Shown piece after piece: positions 21,785 through 32,698 of a DNA stretch of 64,000 nucleotides. The position numbers and the translations under genes were made by a program. Origin of the DNA: Mixophyes australis (taxonomy: Eukaryota > Chordata > Amphibia > Anura > Limnodynastidae); assembly GCA_036250195.1 (NCBI GenBank), contig JAVHZZ010000005.1:125864098-125928097 (forward strand), read 5' to 3'. The first letter of the stretch is position 1. Each line of letters begins with the position of its first letter. Below the pieces are notes generated by a model. That model saw only the letters and a program-made list of their open reading frames with translations, ran no database searches and was not told where the DNA came from.

Positions 21785-24658
21785 CAGTGGTCGGCGAACA
21801 GGGGTAAATTACCCCAAATGGGTTAAAATGACTTTTCCGGGGGTAACCATACGCCGCGGCTCCAAAGCGGGTTTTTTTTTTTTCTACGCCGCGGCTCCAA
21901 AGCGTGTTTTTTATTTTCTTAAATACATCACCTGACCGCACGGCTCCCAGCAGTCCCCTCTCCTGCTCTCTCCCACTGAATTTCATCACGGCCGACGTCA
22001 ATTTCAGTGAGGAGCAGAGACGAGCAGCGGCAGAAGAAAACAGTTGATGAACAGAAAAGAGAGAAAGTCAATATAAAAGTAAGTTAAATAACAGAGGCAT
22101 ATAGGGTGAGGGAGGCATATATATATATAGTCAATTGCATCATTATTAGATGCTTGACTAGAGCCCTGCACAACAATCAGGCCCCACCTGGTGCTCAATT
22201 AGAGGTGCTTTAGTGTCTTTTTCTCTCTTTGGATTGTTTTACATTGGTGCTTAAATCAATTTCCATGTGTTCATTTTGTACAGCTTTCAGCAAGTGTGAT
22301 CATTTTTTGTGTCTGTCCAAGAGAATTTCATACTGCTTGTTTTGGGGAAATCTGACTTATTTTTGAATTTTATTGGAATAAATATATTTTCATTGTATTT
22401 TCATTTAATTTTTTATATATGGAACATAATGTCCTCGTAATTATAGCTACAAATACAACTTCTTGGAAGAGATTCATCCAAACCGTTTTTAGATTTTGTG
22501 GCATGATATGGTCATCAATTGCTGCCAGGCTGTGTACCGTACTAGCAGGATATATCATCAATTTCTGGGGGTATAGTGTGCATTACAATTAATTTCAGTG
22601 GTTATGGAACCTCCTTTCTGTGCTCTCTAAATGTGTGCTGAAGGGTTACAACTTTCCCAATCACTGTCTTTTTTACCTTTCAGATGACAACAAATAGAAA
22701 ACGAATATACCAGGAAGAGTTCCTTGATTATGGGTTTACTGAAATTGACGACAAAGGAATAATGAAACCACAGTGTGTTGTTTGTTTAAAAGTACTGACT
22801 GCAGAATCTTTCAAAAAGAGTCAATTGAAGAAGCACTTGGATAATTTGCACCCACATCTGAGTTCAAAACCGCGGGAATATTTTGCAAATTTGGAAATGT
22901 CTGTCAAAAGACAAAGACTGGACAGCAACTTGAGAGGTACATTCAATCAACGTTCAGCGTCAAAGGCTAGCTTTGAAGTGGCCTGGTTGATTGCTCGGAA
23001 CAAAAAACCGTATACTATTGATGAAGAATTGGTTAAACCAGCAGCTTTGAAAATGGCAGAGATTATGTGTGGTCAGAATGAAGCCAAGAAACTAAATTTA
23101 GTGCCCTTGTCTGCAAGAGTTGTTAAAGGAAGAATTTCTATTTTAGCAGAAAATGTGAGGCAAGAAGTTATTACCTCAATAAAAGAGAGTAAATACTTTG
23201 CTATTCAGCTTGATGAGACTACAGATGTTAGTAGTAATTCGCAGCTGATGGTATATGTCCGCTACAAAGGTTTACGTCTCATTGAAGAGGAATTGTTGTT
23301 GTGTTCGCCTCTCGACTTGTGATCTCGTGGGATTGATATCTTCAATAAAGTTAATGAATACTTTAATGGCGTCAATTTAAAGTGGGAAGACTGCGTTGCT
23401 GTGTCTGTTGATGGAGCTCCAGCTATGTTGGGTCATGTTAATGGTTTTTTGGCTTTGGTGAGAGAGAAAAATCCAAAAGTTGATGTAAACCACTGTATTA
23501 TCCATCGCCAGGCACTGCTTGTGAAACATTTGGAACCTGCACTGGAAGCCGTCATGCATGATGTTATCAAGATTGTCAATCTTATCAAAGGACATGCACT
23601 AAACACGCGATTATTTCGTGAATTATGTAAAGATGGTGAGGCTGAATATACAGACCTACTTTATCATACAGAAGTGAGGTGGCTCTCACGTGGAAATGTT
23701 CTGAACCGAGTGTGGGCTCTCAAAACTGAACTTGAATTTTTTTTGGTTGATCAAAAGTATGTTCTCGCAGAGAAGTTTACAAACTCCACATGGGTTGCAC
23801 ATCTCGCATATTTAGCTGATATGTTTGAGCATGTTAATGTATTGAACAAATAATTGCAAGGAAAAAACATAAATATAATTTCAGCCAGAGAAAAGATTTC
23901 TGCATTTGAATCAAAGCTTTTATATTGGAGACAGAAAGCTGAACAGAAAAAGATAGCTACCTTTTCAAAGTTAGCTTTGTTCTTGGAAGATTGTGAAAAT
24001 ATTACTTTTGAAGACATCAAGGATACAGTTATAAGGCTTCTTACCAAACTCAAAGAGCGGTTCTCTGATTACTTTCCAGATCTTGATTCACATGCTGTAA
24101 GTTGGATTGTAGACCCATTTCAATATGAAATTAATGTTGTACCAGAAGAACCTCAAGGGTTGGCAGAGGCACTTCTTGAACTTCGATGCAATAATGAAGC
24201 ACGTATTGCATTTGAAAGCAAAACAGATCTTTCAAATTTTTGGATGTCGACTGCTGCAAAGGCATTCCAAATTGCACATGAGGAGGCAGTCAAAAAGTTG
24301 CTGCCTTTTGCAACTACCTACCTTTGCGAACAAGGATTTTCAACTTTAACAAACATAAAAACAAAGCAGAGAAATCGATTGGACGCTGAAGACTGTATCC
24401 AAATTGCTCTGACATCAAAATGCCCCAATATTGATGCTCTCGTATCAACAATGAAGCAACATCATTTCTCAAAAACCTGAAGTTTTGAAGCTGAAGCTGA
24501 TTCCATACAGGTTAGAAGTCAAATAATTAATAATATATGATTTCCTTAATTACTATTATTAATATTAGTAATATTTTGTTAATTTCTAATCATGGGGGTA
24601 ACGTCGCCATTTCTAAATATATTTTGGGGTAAAAGGTAAAAAAGTTCCCTGACCCCTG
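21785..24658 (+). mobile_element. 2.9-kb hAT element with own transposase (ZBED5-like)
   Basis: Ends CAGTGGTCGGCGAAC and the inverse of CAGGGGTCAGGGAAC form the terminal repeats. TACTAGTA flanks both sides (21777-21784 and 24659-24666). Near the left end the 'acgccgcggctccaaagcg' unit is duplicated. One transposase gene fills the centre with only two premature stops, so the copy is fairly young. Confidence 0.93.
22684..24480 (+). pseudogene. hAT transposase, ZBED5/SCAND3-like, two in-frame stops
   Basis: A single frame runs from ATG 22684 to TGA 24478-24480, about 598 codons, interrupted only by TGA at 23320 and TAA at 23851. Residues 31-56 form a BED-type zinc finger (C31, C34, H51, H56). 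The RNase H-like core follows: LDETTDVSSNSQL with the first catalytic Asp, AVSVDGAPAMLGH with the second, and an HCIIHRQALLVKH block typical of the domesticated ZBED5/SCAND3 relatives. The C-terminal hAT dimerisation region is LPFATTYLCEQGFSTLTNIK with the last acidic residue. Intact length is as expected for this group. Both stops can arise by a single C-to-T change, so disablement looks recent. Confidence 0.92.
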
Positions 24659-24666
24659 TACTAGTA

Positions 24667-24826
24667 TGTTTTTGGAGTGTATGAGGAAACCGGAGTGCCC
24701 GAGAAAACCCACGCAAACACGGGGAGAAGATACAAACTCCACACAGATAAGGCCATGGTCGGGAATCAAACTCATGACCTCAGGGCTGAGAGCCAGAAGT
24801 GCTAACCACTAAGCCACCGTGTTGCC
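24667..24826 (-). repeat. tRNA-derived SINE, 5' part
   Basis: Minus-strand sequence starts GGCAACACGGTGGCTTAGTGG (polymerase III A-box-like) followed by 'gtttgattcccg' (B-box-like), then 'ttctccccgtgtttgcgtgg' and 'actccggtttcctc'. This is the common vertebrate SINE that starts with GGCAGCACGGTGGC. Its 3' part lies across the hAT at 21750-21784. Confidence 0.8.
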
Positions 24827-24833
24827 GAGACAT

Positions 24834-24947
24834 TAAAGCAAGCCTTCATGTCTGCCTCAGTGTTACATCAACCAATTAATCTATATCTGTTTATTGTAGA
24901 GGTGGACGACTCTGACATAGGAGCCAGAGCTGTTCTTTTTCAAACTC
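24834..24947 (+). pseudogene. Gypsy pol: start of RNase H
   Basis: Frame KQAFMSASVLHQPINLYLF and VEVDDSDIGARAVLFQT is the RT/RNase H junction of gypsy pol. It is cut at VLFQT by the 4.2-kb insertion and resumes in frame at 29152. Confidence 0.88.
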
Positions 24948-25232
24948 AAGAAAAGGAAAAAGAACAAAAGAGGCACTCCAGTCCCTAGAAGATTATATAT
25001 TGTAGGAGAAACCATACCAAAAAACATCACTAATCATAAAATATAACTTTTAATGAATTAATATTAAAAAGCAGCAAAATATAAAAATGATAGTGTGTGT
25101 TGTGTTTTAAAAACAAATTACCCAGACAGACAGCATGAAAAGTATCATAAAATAGTGATACCAAGATAATGGGATAAATCTATACACAGAAGCTTAGCTC
25201 CTATGTCTCTATACAAAGTCAAAGGTCAAAGG
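24948..25232 (+). repeat. Left inverted terminal block
   Basis: Inverse of 28733-29017: 'aggcactccagtccctagaa', 'ggagaaaccataccaaaaaa', 'caaattacccagacagac' and 'tagctcctatgtctctatac' all recur inverted with a few per cent difference. Confidence 0.93.
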
Positions 25233-25244
25233 AGTAAAAATAGG

Positions 25245-25800
25245 GCTGGCACAGGGGGCATGTGTGGTGGATGCAGGGCTGGCACAGGAGGCATGTGTGG
25301 TGGATGCAGGGCTGGCACAAAGGGCATGTGTGGTGGATGCAGGGCTGGCACAGGGGGGCATGTGTGGTGGATGCAGGGCTGGCACAGGGGGCATGTGTGG
25401 TGGATGCAGGGCTGGCACAGGGGGCATGTGTGGTGGATGCAGGGCTGGCACAGGTGGCATGTGTGGTGGATGCAGGGCTGGCACAAAGGGCATGTGTGGT
25501 GGATGCAGGGCTGGCACAGGGGGCAGGTGTGGTGGATGCAGGGCTGGCACAGGGGACATGTGTGGTGGATGCAGGGCTGGCACAAAGGGCATGTGTGGTG
25601 GATGCAGGGCTGGCACAGGGGGCATGTGTGGTGGATGCAGGGCTGGCACAGGGGGCATGTGTGGTGGATGCAGGGCTGGCACAAAGGGCACGTGTGGTGG
25701 ATGCAGGGCTGGCACAGGGGGCATGTGTGGTGCATGCAGGGCTGGCACAGGGGGCATGTCTGGTGGATGCAGGGCTGGCATAGGGGGCATGTGTGGATGT
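25245..25800. repeat. 33-bp minisatellite
   Basis: About 16 units of 33 bp ('ggctggcacagggggcatgt' + 'gtggtggatgcag'). A multiple of three, so all six frames remain open; the resulting long frames on both strands are not proteins. Weaker variant units continue to about 25880. Confidence 0.97.
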
Positions 25801-25880
25801 GCCGGTCAGAGAGGGGGCATGTGTGGAGGTGCCAGGCAGAGTGGGGCATGTGTGAAGGTGCTGGTCAGAGGGGGGGCATG

Positions 25881-27330
25881 TGCAATGAAATATTGGACCC
25901 CTACAATTCATCAAACTATCTGCTGCAGGAATTACCTCTCTAGGGTTAATTACTGTCATCCCACTAAAATCAAGTTGTCTTCCCTTTTGTTTATCTTTTC
26001 ACTACAAAAGTATTTAATCTTTTAAATCAATTTACACTTGTTATATTTATAAAAACTATCTCTCTACATACCAACACTCTGCTCATGCTGAACCTTTTTT
26101 TTTTTTTTATCTCTTTCTCCCATGTTACCTCTGCCCTCAGGACTACCCTTCTTCAAAGCTGCCCCTGGAACTCTTCAACAGAATGTCTGTCTGTCAAGTA
26201 TCTCTAACTGCCGAATCCAGCTCAATGATCTGCTGTTTATTGACTAGTTAAATTACTGCTTTTGACTTGTTTCTCCCAGAACCACTTTACAGAGTTTAAA
26301 AAGACACGTGTTTGAGGATTGTTATGGTTTTGTTTCTTTAAAGCATCCATTCATCAAGCGATATTAACAAAAGAGGACGCATGAAACATGAAGACATTTG
26401 CTTTTTTGATATTTAATTTATATACAGTTAATCTTTGTTATGTCGATTGTTTTCTAATGCTTTATATTACATCAGAATAGTGGAATGCTGGGAGTTAAAA
26501 AAGGTCCTTGATATCACTGTGTAGATATATCACCCAGGTGGGAAAGCCGACATTACACGGATTGCCATGACTCACATCATAGAGGACCCCATCCTGCCCA
26601 CTTCACTAGGAAGTGGAAGGATGCAGGAAAACGAACTGCTCTCCCGGGAGTGGAAGACCTATTCAGAATTAGGAAGTCTCCAGGACAAAATGGGATAGTG
26701 TGCATGTATAATTATAACATAACCTAAAGCATCCAGTACAAAGCATACAAGTATAATAGTCATCTCCTGTAAGCAAATCTACATGCACCAGACATAGAGA
26801 ATAATAAGTAACACCAAACAAATGAGCTGCCAACTAGAATTGTCTGCTAGTGAAAACAAGTTCTGTGAATAGAGAGGGAGATTGTGCTCTTTTTAGATGT
26901 CTAATGCATGCTACTGTGCATTAAGGTTCTAACATAGAATAATAATTGTAAATAACTTTTATTATGGCCTGATATCTACACATTATCCTTTACTTTGAGT
27001 TGACCTTTCAATTTGCATTTCTTGCTGTCACCAGAAATTTATGACCCTGTATCTTAAGTTTATCTCTTTTTCATTCTAATATTATCTTGTTTTTAGATCT
27101 CTAAACATCCATATAAATCAATAAGGAGTAACCACAAGAGAAATGAACTATTAAAAGGTTCTCACATTATGTACATTTTAGCAATAACAAGAAAAAGGCT
27201 AAAATAAATATTCGTTTTTTAGGGTGACTGGCTAACTAATTAAAAAAAACAAAATGCACATATTATACTATCGGTTTTCATTTTATTTAGTACTGATACT
27301 ACCATCACCAAAAAAAACCTCAGTAATATA
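25881..27330. other. Unassigned interior of the 4.2-kb retroposon
   Basis: No coding motif or clear repeat found. Confidence 0.4.
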
Positions 27331-27339
27331 AGACAGTAT

Positions 27340-27745
27340 AAGTGTGGCTAAGAGCTGGCTAAATCCTATTTCCCATACAGTCAATGTACCAGGTACCTAC
27401 ACTGAAGGGGATTTAGACACTTCACTGTGAGCTGGCTAAATCCCCTTCCAATTCATGACCTGGCCAGCAGGGGACCAAAAAGGTACCTTCGGTGAAGGGG
27501 ATTTAGCTGCCTCACACTGAGTGTGCTATTTCCCATGCAGTGTATGTACCAGGTACCTACGCTGAAGGGGATTTAGCTGGCTCACACTGAGCTGGCTAAA
27601 TCCCCTTCCAATTCATGACCCAGCCAGTAGGGGGCCAAAAGGTACCTTCGGTGAAGGGGATTTAGCTGCCTCACACTGAGTGTGCTATTTCCCATGCAGT
27701 GTAGGTACCGGGTACCTAAGCCGAAGGGGATTTAGTCGCAACCAT
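27340..27745. repeat. Tandem/inverted 'gaaggggatttagc' repeat block
   Basis: About 190-bp units: 'caggtacctac..tgaaggggatttag' followed by 'gagctggctaaatccccttccaattcatgacc' occur at about 27390-27480 and 27550-27630, each with 'gaaggggattta' and its inverse 'taaatccccttc', so each unit can fold into hairpins. A third partial copy ends at 27740. Confidence 0.8.
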
Positions 27746-27814
27746 GCCGAGTCTGATGCCGCTGTCGGGTACTGGTGACATCACGAATTACGTCACTTCC
27801 CCTTTCCCTAACCT

Positions 27815-27860
27815 ACGTTTCGCTGTTGAGCTTTTTCAAAGGAAGTAACCAGAGGTGATG
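27815..27860 (-). ncRNA. Hammerhead-like relic motif (weak)
   Basis: The minus strand reads 'tttgaaaaagctcaacagcgaaacgtagg': a decayed CUGAUGA-type box, short stem, then an intact CGAAACG box. The CGAAACG half fits hammerheads of Penelope-like elements; the first box does not. Confidence 0.3.
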
Positions 27861-28732
27861 TGCCCCTGTTACTATTAAAGGAAGTCTATCCAATCAGTGA
27901 TGCGGGAAATGATTGATGGCTCAGTAAACTAATCCTTTGTTTTTCCTAACATAGGAATACAATGTATTGCAGCAAAAGCACAGAGTTTAATATTGGTTAT
28001 ATACATACCGTTCATACCACATTGCAATACTGATCCCATCTAGAGCCAAATGTATAAATAAACATGCCATATCGATTATAATATACCAGGTAAGTAGGTG
28101 AAAAAAGGTGAAAGGAGATATGTCTCATAATTTTTCAGAATTTTACCCGAAATATAATATATCTGATTGAATGAACCTCATATCTTTCCGATTATACCGA
28201 TGACTGGGGATATATATAATGGAGAGATCATATAAAAAATTAATTATCAAATGGAATTACAATTAGCAGGATCATGCAAAGCATATTATAACAATCCCAG
28301 GTGCTTTGTGAGAGAGAATTGTCTCACTATCAAAACACAGGACAATATATCCAATTGGATCAAATCCATGTCACACCAATAAAAAAACAGTAAGTATGTT
28401 TAATACACAGGACATTATAAAGGTCATTCATAAAAACACTATAAAGGACGGGGGATCCACTGAAGATAATGGAGAATCATAACATAATAGTATAAATATA
28501 AAGAATATATCTATATGTACACTCTTTATATATTAAATTCCCCGGGATCTAAGTATCAATAAACATAACCTTATGTAAATGGTTATACATGTGTATTTTA
28601 GAGCCTGGGAAGACCCCAATAAAGGAGACTCTTGATCTCCCATTTCTTTGTTTTGGCAATAATTAAATGCTCTATTAGGGTTACTTATATATGAACCTAG
28701 CATTTGATTGTCTATCATCTCCCTTAGATAGC
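27861..28732. other. Unassigned interior of the 4.2-kb retroposon
   Basis: AT-rich; no coding motif or repeat recognised. Confidence 0.4.
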
Positions 28733-29017
28733 TCCTTTGACCTTTAACTTTGTATAGAGACATAGGAGCTAAGCTTCTGTGTATAGATTTATCCCATTAT
28801 CTTGGTATCACTATTTTATGATACTTTTCATGCCGTCTGTCTGGGTAATTTGTTTTTAAAACACAAGACACACTATCATTTTATATTTCGCTGCTTTTTA
28901 ATATTAATTCAATAAAAGTTATATTTTATGATTAGTGATGTTTTTTGGTATGGTTTCTCCTACAATATATAATCTTCTAGGGACTGGAGTGCCTCTTTTG
29001 TTCTTTTTCCTTTTCTT
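28733..29017 (-). repeat. Right inverted terminal block
   Basis: Inverted partner of 24948-25232. Followed by a single-copy extension (29018-29137) up to the target duplication. Confidence 0.93.
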
Positions 29018-29151
29018 TGGTTTACTTCTAATTAACATATAGGAGTGCACCCTATTTATTTTGTATAAATGATATTATATCATTTACAATTAAGTATAAG
29101 TCCTATAGCTGTGTGCGACCATGTTTCTCTATTTTGGCTTTTTCAAACTCA

Positions 29152-29610
29152 TCCTGTAACTTAGAAATTAAAACCATTTGCATAGGTCTTCAGTGGCACC
29201 TCTTCAGTGGAGCACAATTACGATGTTGGAATCGAGGAGTTGCTGGCGATCAGGTGGGCACTGGAAGAGTTGCGACACTAGCAAGAAGTGACCAAACATA
29301 CAGTCAAAATTTCTACCGAAAAAAACTTTTTTCACAAAATAACTTATATATCAGTTCTCCAAAACGACTAACTCCTCTAAAAGAAAGGTGGTCTTTATTC
29401 TTCCCCAAATTTGACCTCTTAATTCAATACTGTGTTGGGTCCAACAATTTAAAGGCTAACACTCTTTCCAGAAACTTTATACATACCCATGCACATGTTA
29501 CAGAGAGCACACCAATCATTCCATCATATCTGGTTCTTGCAGCTCTGACTTCAGACATGTCTATGCAACCTAAATAGAAGCAATGCTTAGCTCTATCTGG
29601 TAAACCCCCC
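29152..29610 (+). pseudogene. Gypsy pol: RNase H continuation
   Basis: Resumes the frame cut at 24947: the block SSVEHNYDVGIEELLAIRW (about 29208) and, after a frame change, SPKRLTPLKERWSLFFPKFD and VGSNNLKANTLSRNF (about 29435). These are the conserved C-terminal RNase H motifs of gypsy pol. Two stops lie in the first 50 codons. Confidence 0.88.
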
Positions 29611-29639
29611 AAAAAAAATTGTTCCTGAAAGTCTACGAC

Positions 29640-30430
29640 AAATCGTGTTAATGTCTGTAGTGCATATTCAAAAAATCTCTGGGAATCCAGGAATTAGAAA
29701 GATGTATAAGGTTCTCTCCAGTCTTGTTAGGTGGCCTTCTTGGGAAAAGAATGCTAGAGTTCTTGCATGTGAACTCTGTTCTTGCAATAAAGTGCTCCAC
29801 ACTGTACTATTTGGCATGCTGAATTGTTCTTAGGCACATTTATTCAGGGATTTTGTGAGGGAACTACATCTTCCAAAGGTTTTACTTTTATCTGGGTTGT
29901 GGTAGACAGGTTCAGCAAGTTGGCTCATTTCATATTACTCACCCATTTATCTACAGCACAGATGTTGGCCTCTAGTTTTCTGGCATATTTTAAAACTACA
30001 CGAAATAGCTGAAAAAATTGTATACAACATTTTCTCACAAAGGTTTCAACATTCTACTGTAACTATAGCCTTCATCCCAAGGCTCAATCATTTTCGGGTT
30101 ATCCTGAATCTTCATAATTCTTTGATACTGCCAAGACACTCATGACAGTTTGGAAAGTGGTTTACAAGGCTTTATCTCACGCATCAGTTCAAGTTAAAAA
30201 AATGTATTTACATTATAGATATCATAAATTCTGTGTTGGAGATTATGTCTGTTTTGTCTGTGAGGAATGAAGAATAGTTGTACTTGTAAAAAGACTACTA
30301 ACCTGGGTCCTAGATTCATTGGCCCTTATAGGATTCTTGTGATGATTTATCCATTACAGTCACTTTATCTCTACCTAGGTCCTTCAAAATTCCCAACTCA
30401 TTTCATAGCTCTTTATTGAAACCTGTTTAC
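29640..30430 (+). pseudogene. Gypsy pol: integrase remnant
   Basis: GNPGIRKMYKVLSSLVRWPS followed by CELCSCNK is the zinc-binding region of integrase (CxxC retained; the histidine pair is only partly visible). SSKGFTFIWVVVDRFSKLAHF (about 29870) is the start of the catalytic core with its Asp. Further on, SHASVQVKKMYLHYRYHKF and VGDYV mark the C-terminal domain. Several frame changes and stops. Confidence 0.85.
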
Positions 30431-30559
30431 AGATGCAAGATCTTTAAATGAAATCCTTAAGCATTCTTACTTATTCCCCTTTTATTTTTTGTATCCCTAA
30501 AAAAAAAACTCAATAAAAAGAAGAGAAAAAAAGGAGGAAAAAAAAAGAGAAAACCTTAA

Positions 30560-30975
30560 TTCAAGTCTCCGCCTGGTGAGTAACTGACTCTGCATGTTGA
30601 CATTACCTCTTCAGCTGTGGTGAACATGAGCCATTGCACACCTGGCACATTAAATTTGGGCCTGCTTCTCTCCTGATCTTTTTGGACCTTTGGAGTTTAA
30701 AACTCCATCCATTTCTATGCTTCTCTGAGATACTTCAGTTTACTGGTTTCTGCTTAAATTCTGGCTATATTACTCTGGAAAATAGCATGCATAGACTTCA
30801 GACTCTACAACCTTAGCAAACAGCATACAAAGACTTCAGAATCGACAACCTTGGCAAACAGCATACAATGACTTCAGACTCTGTACCTTGTCAAAACAAT
30901 ATTACTACTCCAACTCAGCATTCTGGCATCCAGATTAATTTGTTGTCTTTGTGAGTACCACAGCTTGAACATTGA
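30560..30975 (+). mobile_element. 3' LTR of the gypsy relic
   Basis: Directly follows pol and a poly-purine-rich stretch (30495-30550, which would suit a polypurine tract). Homologous to 5950-6605. Contains an internal triplication of 'caaacagcatacaaagactt'. Ends not exact. Confidence 0.75.
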
Positions 30976-32166
30976 AGTTCATATGTATAACAATTAGGAA
31001 GAATATCTTTCTATATCACTCTTTTACTAGAAAAACTTAAAATTTTAAAGGAAAAAATTAGATTTTTGGATTCTGCTGCTAACAGCAAAAACACACTGTT
31101 TTCCTCTACTAAATATATACTGCTTAGTTCTGAATGAGATCTAACTCAGTCTATATACTAGTACTATTATATATGCATTAACAAAAACCAGTAGCCACTA
31201 ATCTAAAAGATTGGAATTAAAACTTGATCAGCAAACTATTCTAGATGATTAATCTCTACAGAACTGCTTTAAAATAATCACACAATTCTATTGCTTTCTA
31301 TGTCCCTCTTTCACCCTGAACTCTATTATCAAAGCAGAGCACTGCAGCTAACCTCCTTCCTACATGCTATCTGTTCTAAAATACCACTTGAGAAAATGAG
31401 GGAGGGCTATATATATATATATCACACATTTTGCAAAAAAAATAAATCACAAAAATGACTATTTGCCTCATTTTGAGATCCGAATTGGGCGGAAAGCTAT
31501 ATAGCTTGTTGAAAAAACCTGCAGTTTAGCTAAACTTCACAAAAATTCTTCCTTACAGTTTCACACCCATCCCAACTCTCAAATCTGTTTGCAATTTTTA
31601 CATTTTAACCCTCCTGCAGTATTTTTTTGCCAAGGTGCAAAACTACACCTTATAGCTGGATTTAGTCAGAATTCTAAATCACTATCACTGGGCTGTCTGC
31701 CTGGATCTTCTAAGGAATTACAATTAATATTTTTTAGAAACCTTGTTATAACATGCCTCACGCAAATGTAAAAAGTTTTACATTTCACACTCACCATTAA
31801 TTATCTAGATTTGCCACAACTAAGAATTGGTTCAAGAGCTGGTACTTTTGATATATATATACATACAAACATACAAATGCAAAACAGTTTCTTTAAAATA
31901 AAAACAGAAATAAAACAGAAATGGTCACAGTACACTCCACTCATGTACTTCTGCTGCTTGGGGAAGCATAGGAGGTCAGAATACTTCATCACTTGGAAGA
32001 TTGATAACCAGGCACTGAAAATTTCTAACATAGTTTTAACCCTTTTAAGCCATTATCTATATTTTCCCTAGCCCCATCCTTTTTAACCTTACACCTAGAG
32101 TTGTGCTGGTATATTCATCTGTTTTATGCCTGTTGTATTGCCTTTTTTCACAAAACATCTAGTAAT
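30976..32166. other. AT-rich spacer
   Basis: No gene or repeat structure recognised except a short (AT)n at about 31408-31422. Confidence 0.4.
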
Positions 32167-32171
32167 GAATT

Positions 32172-32693
32172 TGTTAGGAAACCCTCCAGCCAGTACATCA
32201 AAACCCGGAATCTACTCTGAAGTCTGGTTTTCACTGGAGCCCCTAGTGGTTGGGACAGACTCGGCCGCAGACAGCAGAGGGTCGTGATTTGTGCACTGAC
32301 TGGGGAGAACCCAGCGATAGCGTATCGGAGCAAACCGTACAGTGAGTCCAAGCAAGGGTCGAGGGCCAGCAGCAGACAGCGTATCCAGTAGACTAGCCGG
32401 GGTCAGAGGTCACAGGCAAAACAGCAGCGTAGAATTCCAAGCAGAAGATCAAGGGGCACAGGCAATCAAACGTAGTCAGGTATCAGGCAAAGGTCGGCAA
32501 CAATAATCAAAATCCAATGGCACATAGAGCAAGGAATACAGCAGGCTAGTATGCAGCAAAGCAGGAACTGAGAGAGGGAGCAGGTCTACAGCACTGTAGC
32601 AGGAACTATAACCGGCAGGGAGGACTTGTCCCTTCCTGCCTTATAAACAGATGAAACCCAATCAGAACCTGGGCAACGCCGCAGCTCGTAACA
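32172..32693 (-). mobile_element. Solo LTR, 522 bp
   Basis: Ends TGTTAGG and GTAACA; GAATT flanks both sides (32167-32171 and 32694-32698). A TATA-like box 'gtttataagg' read on the minus strand (about 32645) gives the orientation. GC-richer than its surroundings. Ty3/gypsy type by ends and 5-bp duplication. Confidence 0.85.
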
Positions 32694-32698
32694 GAATT

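Larger units (their letters stand above)
24949..29137. mobile_element. 4.2-kb retroposon with inverted terminal blocks, PLE-like
   Basis: Flanked by the 14-bp duplication CTTTTTCAAACTCA (24935-24948 and 29138-29151). Removing the element restores the gypsy RNase H frame exactly. Blocks of about 285 bp at the two sides (24948-25232 and 28733-29017) are inverted copies, and a single-copy extension of about 120 bp lies outside the right block. A long target duplication plus inverted terminal blocks with a one-sided tail is the known architecture of Penelope-like insertions with inverted pLTRs. No reverse transcriptase or GIY-YIG domain is recognised, so it is non-autonomous or a relic. Inside are a 33-bp minisatellite and a four-fold 'ctaaatcccctt' repeat block. 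Confidence 0.7.
20790..30975 (+). mobile_element. Ty3/gypsy retrotransposon relic with three later insertions
   Basis: Reverse transcriptase, RNase H and integrase fragments follow one another in correct order and orientation (21100-21750, 24834-24947 plus 29152-29610, 29640-30430) and end in an LTR at 30560-30975. They are separated by a SINE (21750-21784 and 24667-24826), a hAT inside the SINE (21785-24658) and a PLE-like retroposon (24949-29137). The 5' LTR and gag are not recognised; the left boundary near 20790 adjoins the CR1 3' end. It is long dead, with many stops. Confidence 0.85.

Noticed and set aside
25203..26025. Open frames of 173-253 codons on both strands
   Set aside because: Read-through of a 33-bp minisatellite in every frame, low-complexity Gly/Cys/Trp or Pro/His/Cys peptides.
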